From assembly GCA_029783825.1 (NCBI GenBank), contig JAREIK010001332.1, positions 4,483,242-4,547,241 on the forward strand: DNA of 64,000 nucleotides, given 5' to 3'. Below the pieces are notes generated by a model. That model was not told the DNA's origin. It worked only from the letters and a program-made list of their open reading frames with translations, and did no database searches. The DNA comes from Sapria himalayana. Its lineage: Eukaryota > Streptophyta > Magnoliopsida > Malpighiales > Rafflesiaceae. Positions 47,336-59,369 of the stretch are shown one piece after another (position 1 is the stretch's first letter; each line of letters opens with the position of its first letter). The position numbers were made by a program, and so were the translations under genes.

Positions 47336-49450
47336 TCCTCTTGCTCTATTTTGCTGGTTTGAATCTGAATGTCATCCTGCTTGGTTGTGTTAGTAGCTTT
47401 CAAGAGCTTTGTTGCACGCAAATAGTTTTTGATGATCGTGGCAGAGTTATCTGCCTAGACCAAGGCTGGTTGACCTTCTATATATCAATAGCTCCAAGGT
47501 CAGCTTGATTGACTACATGTTGAAGGTGCAATGCCATTGAAAAGCTGAGGGTGCAGGACATGTCAGATATCAACGTTATTTCTAGCTTGATACTGCAGGT
47601 TGAATGCAGTAAGAACATTTGTTTTAAGCAAGGTATGTTGGATGGGTTTCATCAAAGAAGATGTGCGATCTTACCCGTGGATCATTTTTATGCTCTCCAG
47701 GGATCTCAACTTTCAAAGGTTGGGTAGAGTGCACATTTTTTACCTTTTTAGTAGGATTACAACCAGAATTATTAATGAATATTAATTATTCTTATTGATA
47801 TATATGAGTTCACCCAATTAATAACTACTATGTGTACTAGTCAATGGTCCTTTCAATGTCTAATGGTTGACTTTAGCATCATGTTAGCTTCATCACCTGC
47901 ATTTTTCTCCTCTGATTCCTAAACAATCTGTATGATTTTTTCATCTGTCATATCAACATGACATAAATATTCTTTCTCAATTGGGATGAGTAGAATAGTG
48001 ATTGACATTTGGTTGTTGATAGACAACTGATAGTGTTTTGAAGCTTGTTGTGCAAAGTTGCTTTCTCTTCCTCTGCTTCGCTAGCCTGAATCTATGTTAT
48101 CCTGCTCCATGATTGTGTTGGTAGCTTTCATGAGTCTGGTCACATGCCAGTAGTTTTTGATCGTGGTGGCAGAGGCATTTATCCAGGCTATCAAGGATCA
48201 CTGCATAGCCTTTAGCCAGTCAACCTTATAGATATTAGTAGCTCCAATGTCAGCTTGGTTGCAGGATGTTGGAGGTGCAACACCATTGAAACGCTTGGGG
48301 TGTGCTCCATGTTGGATGTCGACATTATTTCTGGCTCGATACTGTAGGTTGAATCAACTGGTACCTTTCTTTTTAGGCAAAGTGTGTTGGATCGGTTCCA
48401 TCAAGGGAGAAGAAGTATTGATCTTGCTTGTCGTGGGTTCTTTTTATACTTTGTCGGGATCTCAACTTACTAAGGTTGGGTTGAGTTCACTTTGTTTACT
48501 CTTTTGACTGGACTGCAACTAGCTTTGTTAATGGGGATTACTCACTTATTGTTGATTGTGATAGATGAGTTGTTCACCCAATTTATAACTACTTTGTGTA
48601 CTAGCCAATGGTCTTTTCCAAGGTCCAGCAATGAGATGACTTAAGCAAGGACATTCACTTTTTCAGTCCTGTTGAGGGTCGACTCTAGCATCATGTTGTT
48701 GGCATCTTCACATGCATTGTCTTTGACTGCTGAACAATCTGAATGTTTTCTTCATCTTTCATCTCAAGAGCCAACATTACATATATATTCCTCGATGTAG
48801 TTGAGCAGACTGGAGATTGACATTTGGTTGTTGATCGACAACTGATAAATAGTGATTTGAAGTATTTTGTCTAAAGCTGCTTTATCTTGCTTTGCTTCGC
48901 TGGGCTGAATCCAAGTGTCACTTTGCTTCATGATTGTGTTGGTAGCTTTCAAGAGCTCAATAACACACTGGTAGTTTTTGATGCTGGTGGCAGAAACATC
49001 TGCCCAGTCTATCAAGGACCACTGCATAGCCTTAAGCTGATTGACCTTATAGATGCCAGTAGCTCCAAGGTCAGCTTGGTCAACTGCATGTTGGAGGTGC
49101 AATGCCATTGAAAAGCTTGGGGTGGGCGGCATGTTGGAGGTGCAATGCCATTGAAAAGCTTGGGGTGGGCAGCATGTTGGATATTAATGTTACTCCTGGC
49201 TCGATATATAGGTTGAATGCTGTTGAAACCATTGTTTTTAGACAAGGTGTATAGGATGGGTTTCATCACTGGAGAGGTGTGATCTCGCTTGTTGTGAGTC
49301 CTTATTGAACTCTACAAGGATCTCAACTTACTAAGGTTGGGTTGATCACAATTTATTTATTTTTTATAGGATTGCAAACAACATTATTAATGGATGTTGG
49401 TCGTGCTTTATTGATAGATTTGAGTTGTTCACTCAGTTTATACCTACATT
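47336..49450 (-). pseudogene. Three tandem diverged copies of a pogo/Tigger-like transposase tail
   Basis: The same roughly 0.75-0.85 kb sequence occurs three times, about 47336-47840, 47850-48610 and 48620-49450; the first is partial. The best preserved minus-strand frame (48764-49132) reads IYKVNQLKAMQWSLIDWADV and SATSIKNYQCVIELL, then QMSISSLLNYIEEYICNV. This resembles the C-terminus of Tc1/mariner pogo/Tigger (DDE_1, CENP-B-like) transposases, which have a conserved ..AI.WI..AW..VSA.TI.NCWRHT.. segment followed by an acidic tail. The catalytic triad is not present. The third copy has an extra 43-bp duplication. The assignment rests on remembered motif similarity and is moderate. Confidence 0.5.
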
Positions 49451-49753
49451 TTATGCTTGGAGGTGCAATTTATACTTGCATTTTATGGATGTTAGTTGCT
49501 ATCTAAATATATGTTATAGTAGTGGTCTTGTACTAGATCTTTTTTTTTTTTGAGGAAAAGACAATTTATCAATGTGTTTTATCAATTCATGAAATACTAG
49601 ATTGGAGACTGTCTTATTGTTTTATAGTTATAATAAAATATATTGAGAGAAAAGAGTACATACCCAATCTCTTTGAGTAAATATTATATCTAAAATATTT
49701 TATAAGTAATTATTATTATTATTTTTAACTTTTTTTAATATTGTATCTCAAAA

Positions 49754-50250
49754 TAGAGGTGTCAAATGAGCTGGGCCGGCCGGTCAGCTTTGTTATAGAC
49801 CGCCCAACTAGGTTATAGTGTCGGGCAAGATACGACACTGTTACTGTACCGTGCTTTACCTAGCCTAGCACGGTTTTGTGGAGGTTAGGCCCGTCACGGG
49901 CTCGCGACCTAAAATCTGCCTGATTCGGCTCGGTTTGGACCAGTTTGAGTCGGGTTGAAATCTTAATTTTTTTAAAAATTATAGTTTAGGTGGTGTGCTG
50001 CCACGCCGCTGTGCGTCTTCACCCTTTCGAGGCTCGACGAGCCTCGCCCGTTGGGCGTCGACTTGTCTTGACCATGCTCGGTGCGTGGTCATACATGCCG
50101 TGCCTGCCACATCATGATGGGATGATCCCTCGACCTAGCATGGCATGCTCGGTGCCGAGGGTGCACCCGGTACTGGCCTGGGCACGACATTGTAGCGTGC
50201 TGTGCTGGGCCCAGGTTGGGCCAATGCTGCCTCGACCCATTTAATGCATA
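49754..50250. mobile_element. hAT-like miniature transposon with 8-bp target duplication, inside copia RNase H
   Basis: Left end TAGAGGTGTCAAATGAGC at 49754; right end decayed (CCCATTTAATGCATA, ending 50250). Flanks TCTCAAAA at 49746-49753 and 50251-50258 are identical and extend to ATCTCAAAATA on both sides. The body is GC-rich, with CGTGCC- and GGCACG-type motifs shared with 42051-42530. It interrupts minus-strand copia text FALFVGGNITSWKN just past its end. No transposase is encoded. Confidence 0.85.
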
Positions 50251-50259
50251 TCTCAAAAT

Positions 50260-51560
50260 AATTATATGTCTTTTATTTTTTCAAGAAGTAATATTGCCTC
50301 CAACAAAAAGTGCAAACCTTATTGTGTTATAGGTTTTTTCTTAATACATGCTATTATTCAATTCAAATTTGAATATCTAGCTAATTGTAAGTGTTTATGA
50401 TCTCTGAAAGAGATCCTAAATTTTATAGTCTTATTCAAATATCTTGGTATGAGCAGGATTGCTTCAAAATGAATATGTCGAGGAGAATGTAATAAATAAT
50501 TAATTATACTGTTTGCAAATATTATACATGGTTCGATCATAGCCAAATAATTAATTTTTTTATAATTTTTTTTAAAATAATAGAATCAATTAGAGGGATC
50601 ACATTATAAGTGATGCTAATATTATGATCAATAGAAATATTTGTTGGAGCACAACCCAAAAGATCAATCTTAGGAAAAATATTAAATGCATATTTTCTCA
50701 ATGACAAAATGATACTACTTGTTGAATATATTATCTTTATATCAATAAAATGAGTCTCATAAGATCTTTCATCTAAAATTATGTTTGAATATATTTGTTG
50801 AGTTGAATGATTGCTAACTCGTCATCTCTCGTAAGAAAATATCATTAATGTATATAATTAACAAAATTATTTCGTCATTAGGACAACTGAAAATCAATGA
50901 AAAGTTAATAATATACTTGTGTAATCAAAATAATGTGATTAATTATGAAAATCTCGTAAACGAGACTCTCAGTGATTGTTGTAGGCTATACAATATGTTG
51001 TACATTCTGCAAACTACACATGACTCTATTGCTTGAAATTCATATGGATGTTCCATATAAACATCCTCTTCTCAAGTTCATTGCGAAGCAATATATTTTT
51101 TATATCTAGCTAGTTGGTATATTCTTCAATTCTGAGATACTGCAAGAAAAATAAGAATACGCATTATGTCATCTTGACCATTGAGGATTACTTTTTCTAC
51201 TAATTCATACTAAATATCTGAGTGTATCATGTTATTCTAAGTTTTACTTTAAGGTAATTTATATTTTCATCTGAATTTATCTTCATGGTGAACACTTATA
51301 ATTAATAATAGACATTTTCAATGGTCATGAAACTAGTTCGTAGGTCTTATTAGAGTATAGGGCATACATCTTTCCCATGATGGCATCACCCCATTTTGTA
51401 TATGATAATATCTCAGAAGTAAACTTGAGTATCTTAATTCTGTCAAAAGAGATAATAAAAGTAAGAAAAGAAATATAAGAGGGGAGTAAGATAAAACTTT
51501 GAAATGAATGTTGAGTATAATTCCTCTCTTCCTTTTGAGTGATCGGAAGGTCAAATGATT
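50260..51560 (-). pseudogene. Copia reverse transcriptase and RNase H
   Basis: Minus-strand text: EEDVYMEHPYEFQAIESCVV near 51090-51030 (normally EEEVYMEQPPGF), YNILYSLQQSLRVSFTRFS near 51000-50950 (normally LYGLKQSPRAW), and EIILLIIYINDIFL near 50875-50830 (normally LLIVYVDDI). The RNase H region follows: NYLLHSPRHIHFEAILLIPR then YLNKTIKF at 50490-50410, and FALFVGGNITSWKN at about 50320-50280. In the catalytic motif the first aspartate is asparagine (YIND). Stops and frameshifts occur. A closely related copy lies in intron 3 at 62650-63650. Confidence 0.85.
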
Positions 51561-51952
51561 ATTATTTCATTTAGCAATCTCTTTTTATTAGGAGTATTAT
51601 TGCAGGAAGTGGTGTATAGTCTAATAACCTATACTATAAGTGCTACATCAATCTATTATATATTTAAATATATTCACTTCTAAATTGTTTAATATTTTTA
51701 TAAGATTGAATTTTTATAATCATAATTATTTGAGGTGATAGGTGCACTAAGATGTACAAATTTTTTGGGGCCTTAAGGCGTGAGACTCAATTAAGAATGA
51801 ATTTTTTTGCGACATTGTACTTAACACAAAAAATATATATTTTATTTAATATTGTCAATAGATTTTATTTATTAATAAAATATAATTAATTAAATGATAT
51901 TAAATATAAAAATTAAATATTATTAATATTTTTCATATATATGTATATATAC

Positions 51953-52521
51953 GTACACACACACATGTGTGTGTATATATATATATATAATATGTTTGTA
52001 TATATTTATACGTATATGTATACATATATATTTACACATACAAACACATATATACATATATATGTATCCTTATATCACACACACACATAATGGTTATGTA
52101 CATCCACACACACACACACACATATGTACATCCACACACACACACACATGTGTATATATATATATATAATATGTTTGTATATATTTATACGTATATGTAT
52201 ACATATATATTTACACATACAAACACATATATACATATATATGTATCCTTATATCACACACACACATAATGGTTATGTACATCCACACACACACACACAC
52301 ACACATATGTACATCCACACACACACACACACGTACATCCATATTCATACACACACATACTCACATATGTACATCCATATTCACACACACACACACACAT
52401 ATATATATGTATATGTGCATCCATATACATACACATATATATGTATATGTACATCTATATATATATACATGTATATGTATATATGTATACATACATACAT
52501 ACATACCCTCATACATACACA

Positions 52522-52552
<31 letters not shown>

Positions 52553-52610
52553 CTATGTGCATATGTATATATATGTATTTGCATATATATATATATATAC
52601 ATACATATAT
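51953..52610. repeat. AC/AT microsatellite with a 179-bp tandem duplication
   Basis: (AC)n and (AT)n runs alternate. A complex segment beginning TATGTTTGTATATATTTATA is present at 51991 and again at 52170, a 179-bp shift, with near-identical sequence through ATAATGGTTATGTACATCC. Long tyrosine/histidine/threonine frames on both strands are repeat artefacts. Confidence 0.9.
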
Positions 52611-53229
52611 CAGCAAGATTTTTGTTTGATTTTGATTTAAATTTTAAATTGACTTGTAATTTATTTATTTTAATATTTTAGTGTACTAATTTTTATGCAT
52701 TAATTTGTGATGGTGTTATAGTTTGAATTTTTTTTTATTTTTTTTCTTTTTATATTTTATATATTTAATAGGAGCAAGGGTTTTTAGAATAAGTACTCTC
52801 CTATACATGGGGTCTTTATGTCGGTTGTTTTGTGTTAAATTAAAGAAATTTAGCTTTATTTATCTCTAATTTCGTCATTTTTTATTAAGGCTTATGTTGA
52901 TAAATTTTTGTAATAACTCTTGGAATGAATTTAATAATCTGTATATATTGCTGAATAATCTACAATATAGTTCCTTATGTAGAAATAATTATAATAGCTT
53001 TATATGGCATATAATTTCTTCCTATAACACGTATAGTGTATGAGAATTTTTTGTTGTTATTTTTATCATTACTAGTACTTGTGTGTCTTAAAAGTAAACA
53101 AAAAAAAAACTTAAAAAACTAAAAAAACAAAAAAAATAAAAAAAAAATTGTCTTCAAAGTAAACAGTCTGAGGCATTTTTTATTGGGTTCCTATCTACCC
53201 TATGCCAAAAGTAAGTTCCTCTTTTTGCC

Positions 53230-53640
53230 ATGCCACACTACCACTCGTGTAACACTCTGCACAACACAATACTCATGCACATCTTATACCCCAATGTTGC
53301 ACACATTATACACCAATGCTGCACACACTGCATCACTATTGTTCATACTGAACTCCATTGTTGCATGCACAACACTTCTTACTACGCTGTACAACACTAT
53401 GCTTTTCACTATACTACACCATTACTGCATTACATGTTCACCATCTGTTGCACACACTATAACACCACATTGCACATACACTGTTCCACCATTGCACACA
53501 CTTCACACCTATTGTTGCACACATGACACATCTCATTGCATGCACAATTTTACATTCCTACACATGCACACACTATTTTGCATGACAATACATAGCTATT
53601 ACACATTGCACAAACGCGTCATGCACACACATGACACATC
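53230..53640. repeat. Degenerate TTGCACACA-type repeat
   Basis: Short phrases such as TTGCACACA, GCACAACAC and CACCATTGCAC recur every 15-30 bp for about 400 bp with heavy variation. Open frames over it (53183-53656, 53230-53526) are low-complexity C, H, T and Y runs and are not considered genes. Confidence 0.75.
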
Positions 53641-53859
53641 TAATTGTTGGCATTGACAACATTGTTGTAGTGTCAGCTTGCTTTTAAGTCCTCAGATGTG
53701 CCTAAGGCGAGCATATACTTGTGTGCTTGGTGACGATTTCTGGTGTCTCGCATGCCTATTAGAAATTGTCGTGCCTCGCCTAAGGTGAGGTGCATCTGCT
53801 TAAGCGTCAACATCATGGTGTCGGGGCCTTAAGCTTATTTATATATATATATATAATCA

Positions 53860-54230
53860 TGACAAAGATATATTTATATATATTTTGAGTAGTTATAAAT
53901 AAAAATAATTAGATATCTAAATTTCTCTATGATCACATTTCTATTAGGTCTTTATATATCTGAGTATAACAGCTCAAATGAGTTCATATTCAAATTAGAT
54001 AGATATGTAGGATATGATGTTTTAGTAAATTTTTTTAACTGACATGTCTTACACTTTAGGATTGAAATACTATTAAAATTAGGGTAAATTATTTTCAACT
54101 CGATTAATTATGGATGACCAACCTGAAAATATATAAGTAACTAGTTCAAATTATTAGGGTGTTAAGAGGGTGATCTCATCATTGAAGAGAGAAGATATAA
54201 CCCAGTCTGCTCAATTTTAAATAAAATTGT
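53860..54230 (-). pseudogene. Copia integrase fragment (GAG-pre-integrase and integrase start)
   Basis: Minus-strand text from about 54180 down: ISILKCKTCQLKKF, TKTSYPTYLSNLNMNSFELL, YSDI near 53960, and EKFRYLIIFIYNYSKYI at 53920-53870. This matches the copia pattern HFRLGHP..., C..CQL.KH.R..FP, FELIHSDVWGP, FRYFVTFIDDYSR. The two cysteines of the CxxC zinc motif remain (CKTC); the YSD and FIYN positions correspond to the first two catalytic acidic sites, the second now asparagine. The fragment stops where the microsatellite block begins. Confidence 0.8.
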
Positions 54231-54484
54231 TTTCAAAATCTTCTTATTCTATAAATAAATATCATTGAAATTAAATATAAAACAAGGTTGAATTATCTTG
54301 AAAAATAATTTATTAAGATTAAACATCTTTTAAAATTATTTTTAAACATAATATAAATAAATATCTAATTTTTATACATCTTATTCTAATAAGATAATTA
54401 TTGATAAACATAATATGAGAAAGCAATAATATTCAACTTGAATATTATTATATGTAATGACTTTTGCATAGTTATTATTAGTTA

Positions 54485-56374
54485 AAGTTTTAAAAGGCGA
54501 AAACGTAAGGTGAGATATTTTTGTGTTCGTGAGGTAAGATATAAGGCTTGAGATGTTAAGACGTAAGTTTTTTGAGTATCACAATATATAATTAATTAAT
54601 ATTTTAAAATATATAAAATAGAATATCATAATTAAAAATATGAAAATAATTCATTAGAATAATTAAAAAAAATATACTAGTTTACTAAATTCACAAAAAA
54701 TTATAGCAAAGTCATAAAATAGAAAATAGATTCGACTATATTAAGAGTTTTGAACTTTAACAAAAAATTTATAACTAAGTCATAAAATAAGAACTAGAAT
54801 AAATTAACTTAATTTAAATTCTCATCTCCAAAAATATTATTATCCTCATCCAATGTATCAAAAGTAGAAAAATATTTATTATCATGTAATTTCATTTTAT
54901 ATAAATTTCTATATTCATCAATTGGTATAAAATTGATTTTTTTTGTCTGTTTCTGCATGTACCTAATATAAATTATTAATTAAGTATAAATATTATAAGT
55001 TCTTAAATCAATGGAACTCATTCTAAAAAATAACAATAATAATTAAATCATAATTTGTATAAAAATTATATAAATATAATTGAATATAAAATAGAAATAT
55101 TTTAGATTTATCAAATTAAAAAGATATAATTGAATATATAATTTTAAATTATTTTATAGATTATATTATCTAATTTGTTCTATTAAATTATAACATGAAA
55201 TTGTTGGTATTTTTTAATAAATTAAATTTTTTTTGTCAATTTCAGATTTATATATTAAACAAAATTTTATCATTCAAGAAAATTATTTAAATTTTTTTAT
55301 CACATATAAATTATACATTATTTTGAATTTTATATAACTGTAGGGATATTTTAAATTTAACCAATTAAAAAGACATAACTGAATGATTTATATATTTTTT
55401 AGTTTATCCTATATAAGCTATATATTATTTTATTAAAAAGAGGATTGATTCATAAAAATAACATATGCGACTAATTTCATACACTAAAATAATTCTGCTC
55501 GCTTAAAAAAATGTGAATTAATTTCATAAAATATTAGAAAAAAAATCAGATTTTAATTTCATAAATAATTGATAATTCTCTGAATGGTGGAATGATTATT
55601 AATTTTTAAAGTAGTATATTTTCGGTGACATGATCAATGAGAGTTGATTTTTATACACATTTTTTGATATAATAATTTAAGAGTACAAAATCAAAAGAGA
55701 ACAACATTACTGTTGACGAGTCTCAAAAACTATAGGCAAATAAGTGAGTATAATAAAGTCTCTTTCTTATTTATCTCTATCCTTATCAAATATCAACCAT
55801 AAACATAAATAAAAAAAAATAAGCGGGATAAAATAAAGCTTTACAACCCACACAGTTAGTGTTTTGCCATACTAGTGAAAAACAAGGGAGAAAGAAGAAA
55901 CATAGAAACTTAGCAAATAGAAAATGAGAGAAAGACAACATGATAAAGCTTTAAGTAGAGGGAAGATGAGAGAGCAACCAGAATCGAGAGGTGAGGAGAT
56001 GTGGAGCTTCGATTCCGATCAACAATTAATGCTTCAACTCTAGCAAAAAATTGATTTTTTGGCGACAAAGCTTTCATACAAGTTAGCTTTTTTTTTTCGC
56101 TTTTGTATTAAAAACAAATGATTAGATTGAGTGTTCGAGTATTTTTTTAATTATATTTTATAGTTTTAGTTTAAATTTTAATAATCAAACAACGGAGATT
56201 TGTAAGGCATATACCTCTACTGAGAAGGCGGAGAAGGCATATGCTTTTATGCCTTCTATGCGCCTTGGCTAAGAAGGCGTACGCCTACTATGCTGTTTAC
56301 TTCTTTTGGGATGCCTCGGGGCATTTTCGGATTGCCTTGCTTCAAGGCACGCTTTAAAAATACTTTTGAAAACA
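54485..56374. mobile_element. Mutator-like non-autonomous element
   Basis: A 13-bp direct repeat, TTATTATTAGTTA, flanks the block (54472-54484 and 56375-56387). Ends are AAGTTTTAAAAGGCG on the left and GCTTTAAAAATACTTTTGAA on the right, loosely inverted. The ends contain AAGGCG, ACGCCT and GCCTTGGC phrases at 54490-54560 and 56215-56360, a composition common in plant Mutator-like miniature elements. The 1.9-kb interior is AT-rich and has no recognised gene. Mutator elements usually make 8-10-bp duplications; a low-complexity target could explain 13. Confidence 0.6.
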
Positions 56375-57910
56375 TTATTATTAGTTATAATAATATCTTT
56401 AAAATAAGAAAAGAATATAAAGAATAAAATATAATTACCAATATATGTTTTTTTTATCTTGATAATCAATAATTTTAAAGTGTAGTACAAATAAAATAAT
56501 CAGTGGTATATGATAGAAGAAAATTATATGTTGTTACCTTAAAAAAAATTATATAAATTAATTTAAGTATCATAATAATTAAATTTTATGAGGATCTATA
56601 AATGATTTTGGTAGTTAGGCAGTCTCACTACTATTTAAGGCTCTTGGTTTTTTTTTTCTAGAAATAATATTTAATAATTATTTTTGATATGACTTGTCTT
56701 CTTATAATAAGTATACTGAATTGAGACTCTCCTTCATCTATCTCTAATTTGATAATTCATATTAATTCCTCCAAAAAAATAAAATAATATCAAATCTTAG
56801 TTTATGCCAAACTAAATTATGGTGTAATTTCTTCTTTTTTGATTTTGCAAAAATAAAAATGGAATATATCAATTAGGGTGAGCGAGGATAGATAATTACC
56901 CATAAGGGTAGAGATAAAATATAATTTCTTAAATGGTGAGCAAAATTTTAATAATTATTCTTAGGTATAATTTATGTAAAAAATACAAAAATTATTTTTA
57001 AAATTCATTTTAAAGCAAATACATAAAAACCCGCATGCAACATGCCAACACATTTTATATTGGGGCACATTAAAAATAAAGACATACGTTCATGGGCAAA
57101 TTCAAACTAGTGAATTATTTTTCTCTTGTGCTCGTGTGTTTGAGACGAATGCAAGTGTTGACTCCAATCTAGGGATTCTGTCAAATTGTCTATGTATTTC
57201 ATAATTGACACATATTTGATGTTAAGTTCCAAATAGCTCTACATACTATCTTTCTATGTTGATTTTTAACCTATATAAGCCTTATAGTTTATACATGGTC
57301 ACTCAGCAGACACTATTATTCTTCTATTTTCAATTATTATTCTGACAAGCATTGCATTGTTCAATTGTGAAAGCAAAAAAAAGAGGAACCTACAAAGTGA
57401 GATTTTCAAACAATGGAGAAGTGAACGAGAGATCATAAGTGAGCATTAAAATTAAGATTTAAATAAAATTAAGATTTAAAATATTAAAATTAATATATAA
57501 ATTTGACTTTTAATTTCTCATTAGGAAGTGCTAATATTCAAAGATAAATATCAAAAAGTTTTTGAAGGATAAATTTTTATTTTTAATTTTTCACTTTATA
57601 GAGGAATTAGTTTATATACTTACTAATCCAGGTAATTATCAATCTCAACTCATTTTATTTGAATATTTTTCCAAAATAAAAACATACTTAGGGTTTTTGT
57701 CTCACTTCACCATGCTCGCCGCAGCATGCAGCATCGTGTGCACCACCATGTTCCTTTGATGCATGACCACATACACCAACTTTGTGCCTGCACATTCATG
57801 TACCAATACTTGCTGTTTACAAAAAAAAATTATTTTTCAAATATATGTATACATAAACAGTGTACTATACTGATATAATACGTGTATCTTCTCTCATGGA
57901 TTCAAACTTT

Positions 57911-57924
57911 GCTTTGATATCATA
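57911..57924 (-). promoter_or_regulatory. Copia primer binding site remnant
   Basis: The minus strand reads TATGATATCAAAGC. Copia elements usually have TGGTATCAGAGC, matching initiator methionine tRNA. The two differences are both G-to-A. It lies upstream of the integrase in reading direction, as expected for the same element, with LTR-like DNA to its right. Confidence 0.5.
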
Positions 57925-59006
57925 TTGAAACTAATGAAACATAAAAAGATAATAACACTCAATATGAAAACACAAATCAGATATCATTATATAATAAATA
58001 TAAATACTTGAGATAATTCACAAATTAAGTATTTTTCTCAAAGAAAAATAAATTAAATAATAAGAAAATTATAACAGATGTCAATTGAGGGTATACTTCA
58101 ATGGAGGAAAAATTGTGTATATATTCATATTATTTTTTAATTTTAATAGGATTATACAAAAGATTACCTTAAGTCCATATCTTTTTTATTTAATTTTAGA
58201 AAAGATGACATAGATATTCGTGAAGAGATATCTTATTATATGATATTTTTATATTTAATTATTTTAATTGGTGAATTTATTAAATATTTAAAACAACATT
58301 AGATAAATGACATTATATATTATAGAGTAAAAATTTTAAAATTACTTGTTTAATGATAAAATATTTTGTTTTTGATGTTAATATTGAATTGTGAGAAATT
58401 ATTTAATTGAATTTGTTATTGTTAAAATTATAAAATAATTATTTTAGTTATTAAGGTCTATATTTAAAAATAATGGTAAAATTTGAAAAATATATATTAT
58501 AAAATTATTATTGGTTGGGCGAAATGATAGAAGATGTCAAGAGTTTTTTGTGATTTGAAAAATATTTGCAAAATTATAATATAATTATTATAAAGTAATT
58601 ATTAGACTAGTAAATATTAACTCAAAATTAATCAGGTTGGGGGAATCATGTCAACTATTCTTGTATAATTTTTTGCTTACATTGTTGTCAATGGGTGATT
58701 ATGATTGGAGAAAATGTTATTTTTGAGACTTTATTAGGATTGATTGCCACTTCTCATTTCATTAGTATGATCGGTATTACTGTTATTATATAATGAAAAT
58801 TTGGATAAAAATTTTATCCATTAGGTGAACACAATTCATTTGTGATTTTTAAGATGTGAGAATTCTCAATCACTCACTGTCAGATGCTTTTATAGATCAA
58901 AGCCATGATAGTTGAATGTAAATTGATTCTCAATTAATCTTTGAGTGAAGTCATATTTAAACAAATTTTAGTAATATATCCTTCATACAATATGTGGAGA
59001 TCAATT

Positions 59007-59150
59007 CGGGAGGTTACATATATAATAGATTATTTTGATAGATTATTTTTTAGATTTATGTTTTTATTCGGGAGGTTACATATATACAATATTGTAGATT
59101 TATGTTTTTATTTTTTAGATGACATATTTCAAATTGATAGATTATTTTGA
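59007..59150. repeat. 60-bp step duplication
   Basis: ATTCGGGAGGTTACATATAT occurs at 59007 and again at 59067, with GATTATTTT and AGATTTATGTTTTTAT phrases also repeated between and after. Confidence 0.8.
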
Positions 59151-59369
59151 ATTTGTTAGGTACAATGGTCATTATTCATGATTTATTATAATTTATGTAG
59201 TTTTTAAAGATTTTTGTCGTAGAGATGGATCGGTTAACATTCACAAGATAATGAGAGTAGCTCCTTGTGATCTTTTATTTGTATTTACTCAGATAATCAT
59301 ATTGTATTTAGATCTTATATTTTTTCTCCATGTTAAAATTCTATCATATGGAGAGTTGCATTATCAGTA

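Larger units (their letters stand above)
51650..53860. repeat. Insertion between copia integrase and reverse transcriptase, rich in microsatellites
   Basis: This block separates the reverse transcriptase (below 51560) from the integrase (above 53860). Its two ends share direct text: GGTGCACTAAGATG followed by GGGGCCTTAAGG at about 51741-51778, and GGTGCATCTGCTTAAG followed by GGGGCCTTAAGC at about 53789-53834. Inside are AC/AT microsatellites (51950-52610), A-rich DNA (53100-53150) and a GCACACA-rich repeat (53230-53640). I could not name the element type. Confidence 0.5.
49451..58150 (-). mobile_element. Nested Ty1/copia element on the minus strand
   Basis: In reading direction (right to left): primer-binding-like site at 57911-57924, integrase at 54230-53860, reverse transcriptase at 51560-50560, and RNase H at 50550-50260. 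Three blocks interrupt it: a Mutator-like element (54485-56374), a microsatellite-rich block (about 51650-53860) and a hAT-like miniature element (49754-50250). LTR limits were not resolved, so both outer ends are approximate. No gag was recognised in 54230-54484 or 56388-57910. Confidence 0.65.

Noticed and set aside
49451..49753. 3' LTR of the minus-strand copia element
   Set aside because: By eye it does not align with the presumed 5' LTR region right of 57924, so no LTR was annotated.
52124..52681. Longest open frame in the window (185 codons, plus strand)
   Set aside because: It is a translation of AC/AT microsatellite (H, T, I and Y runs). Equal frames exist on the other strand.
53183..53656. 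157-codon plus-strand frame rich in C, H and T
   Set aside because: It follows a degenerate GCACACA repeat and has no domain.
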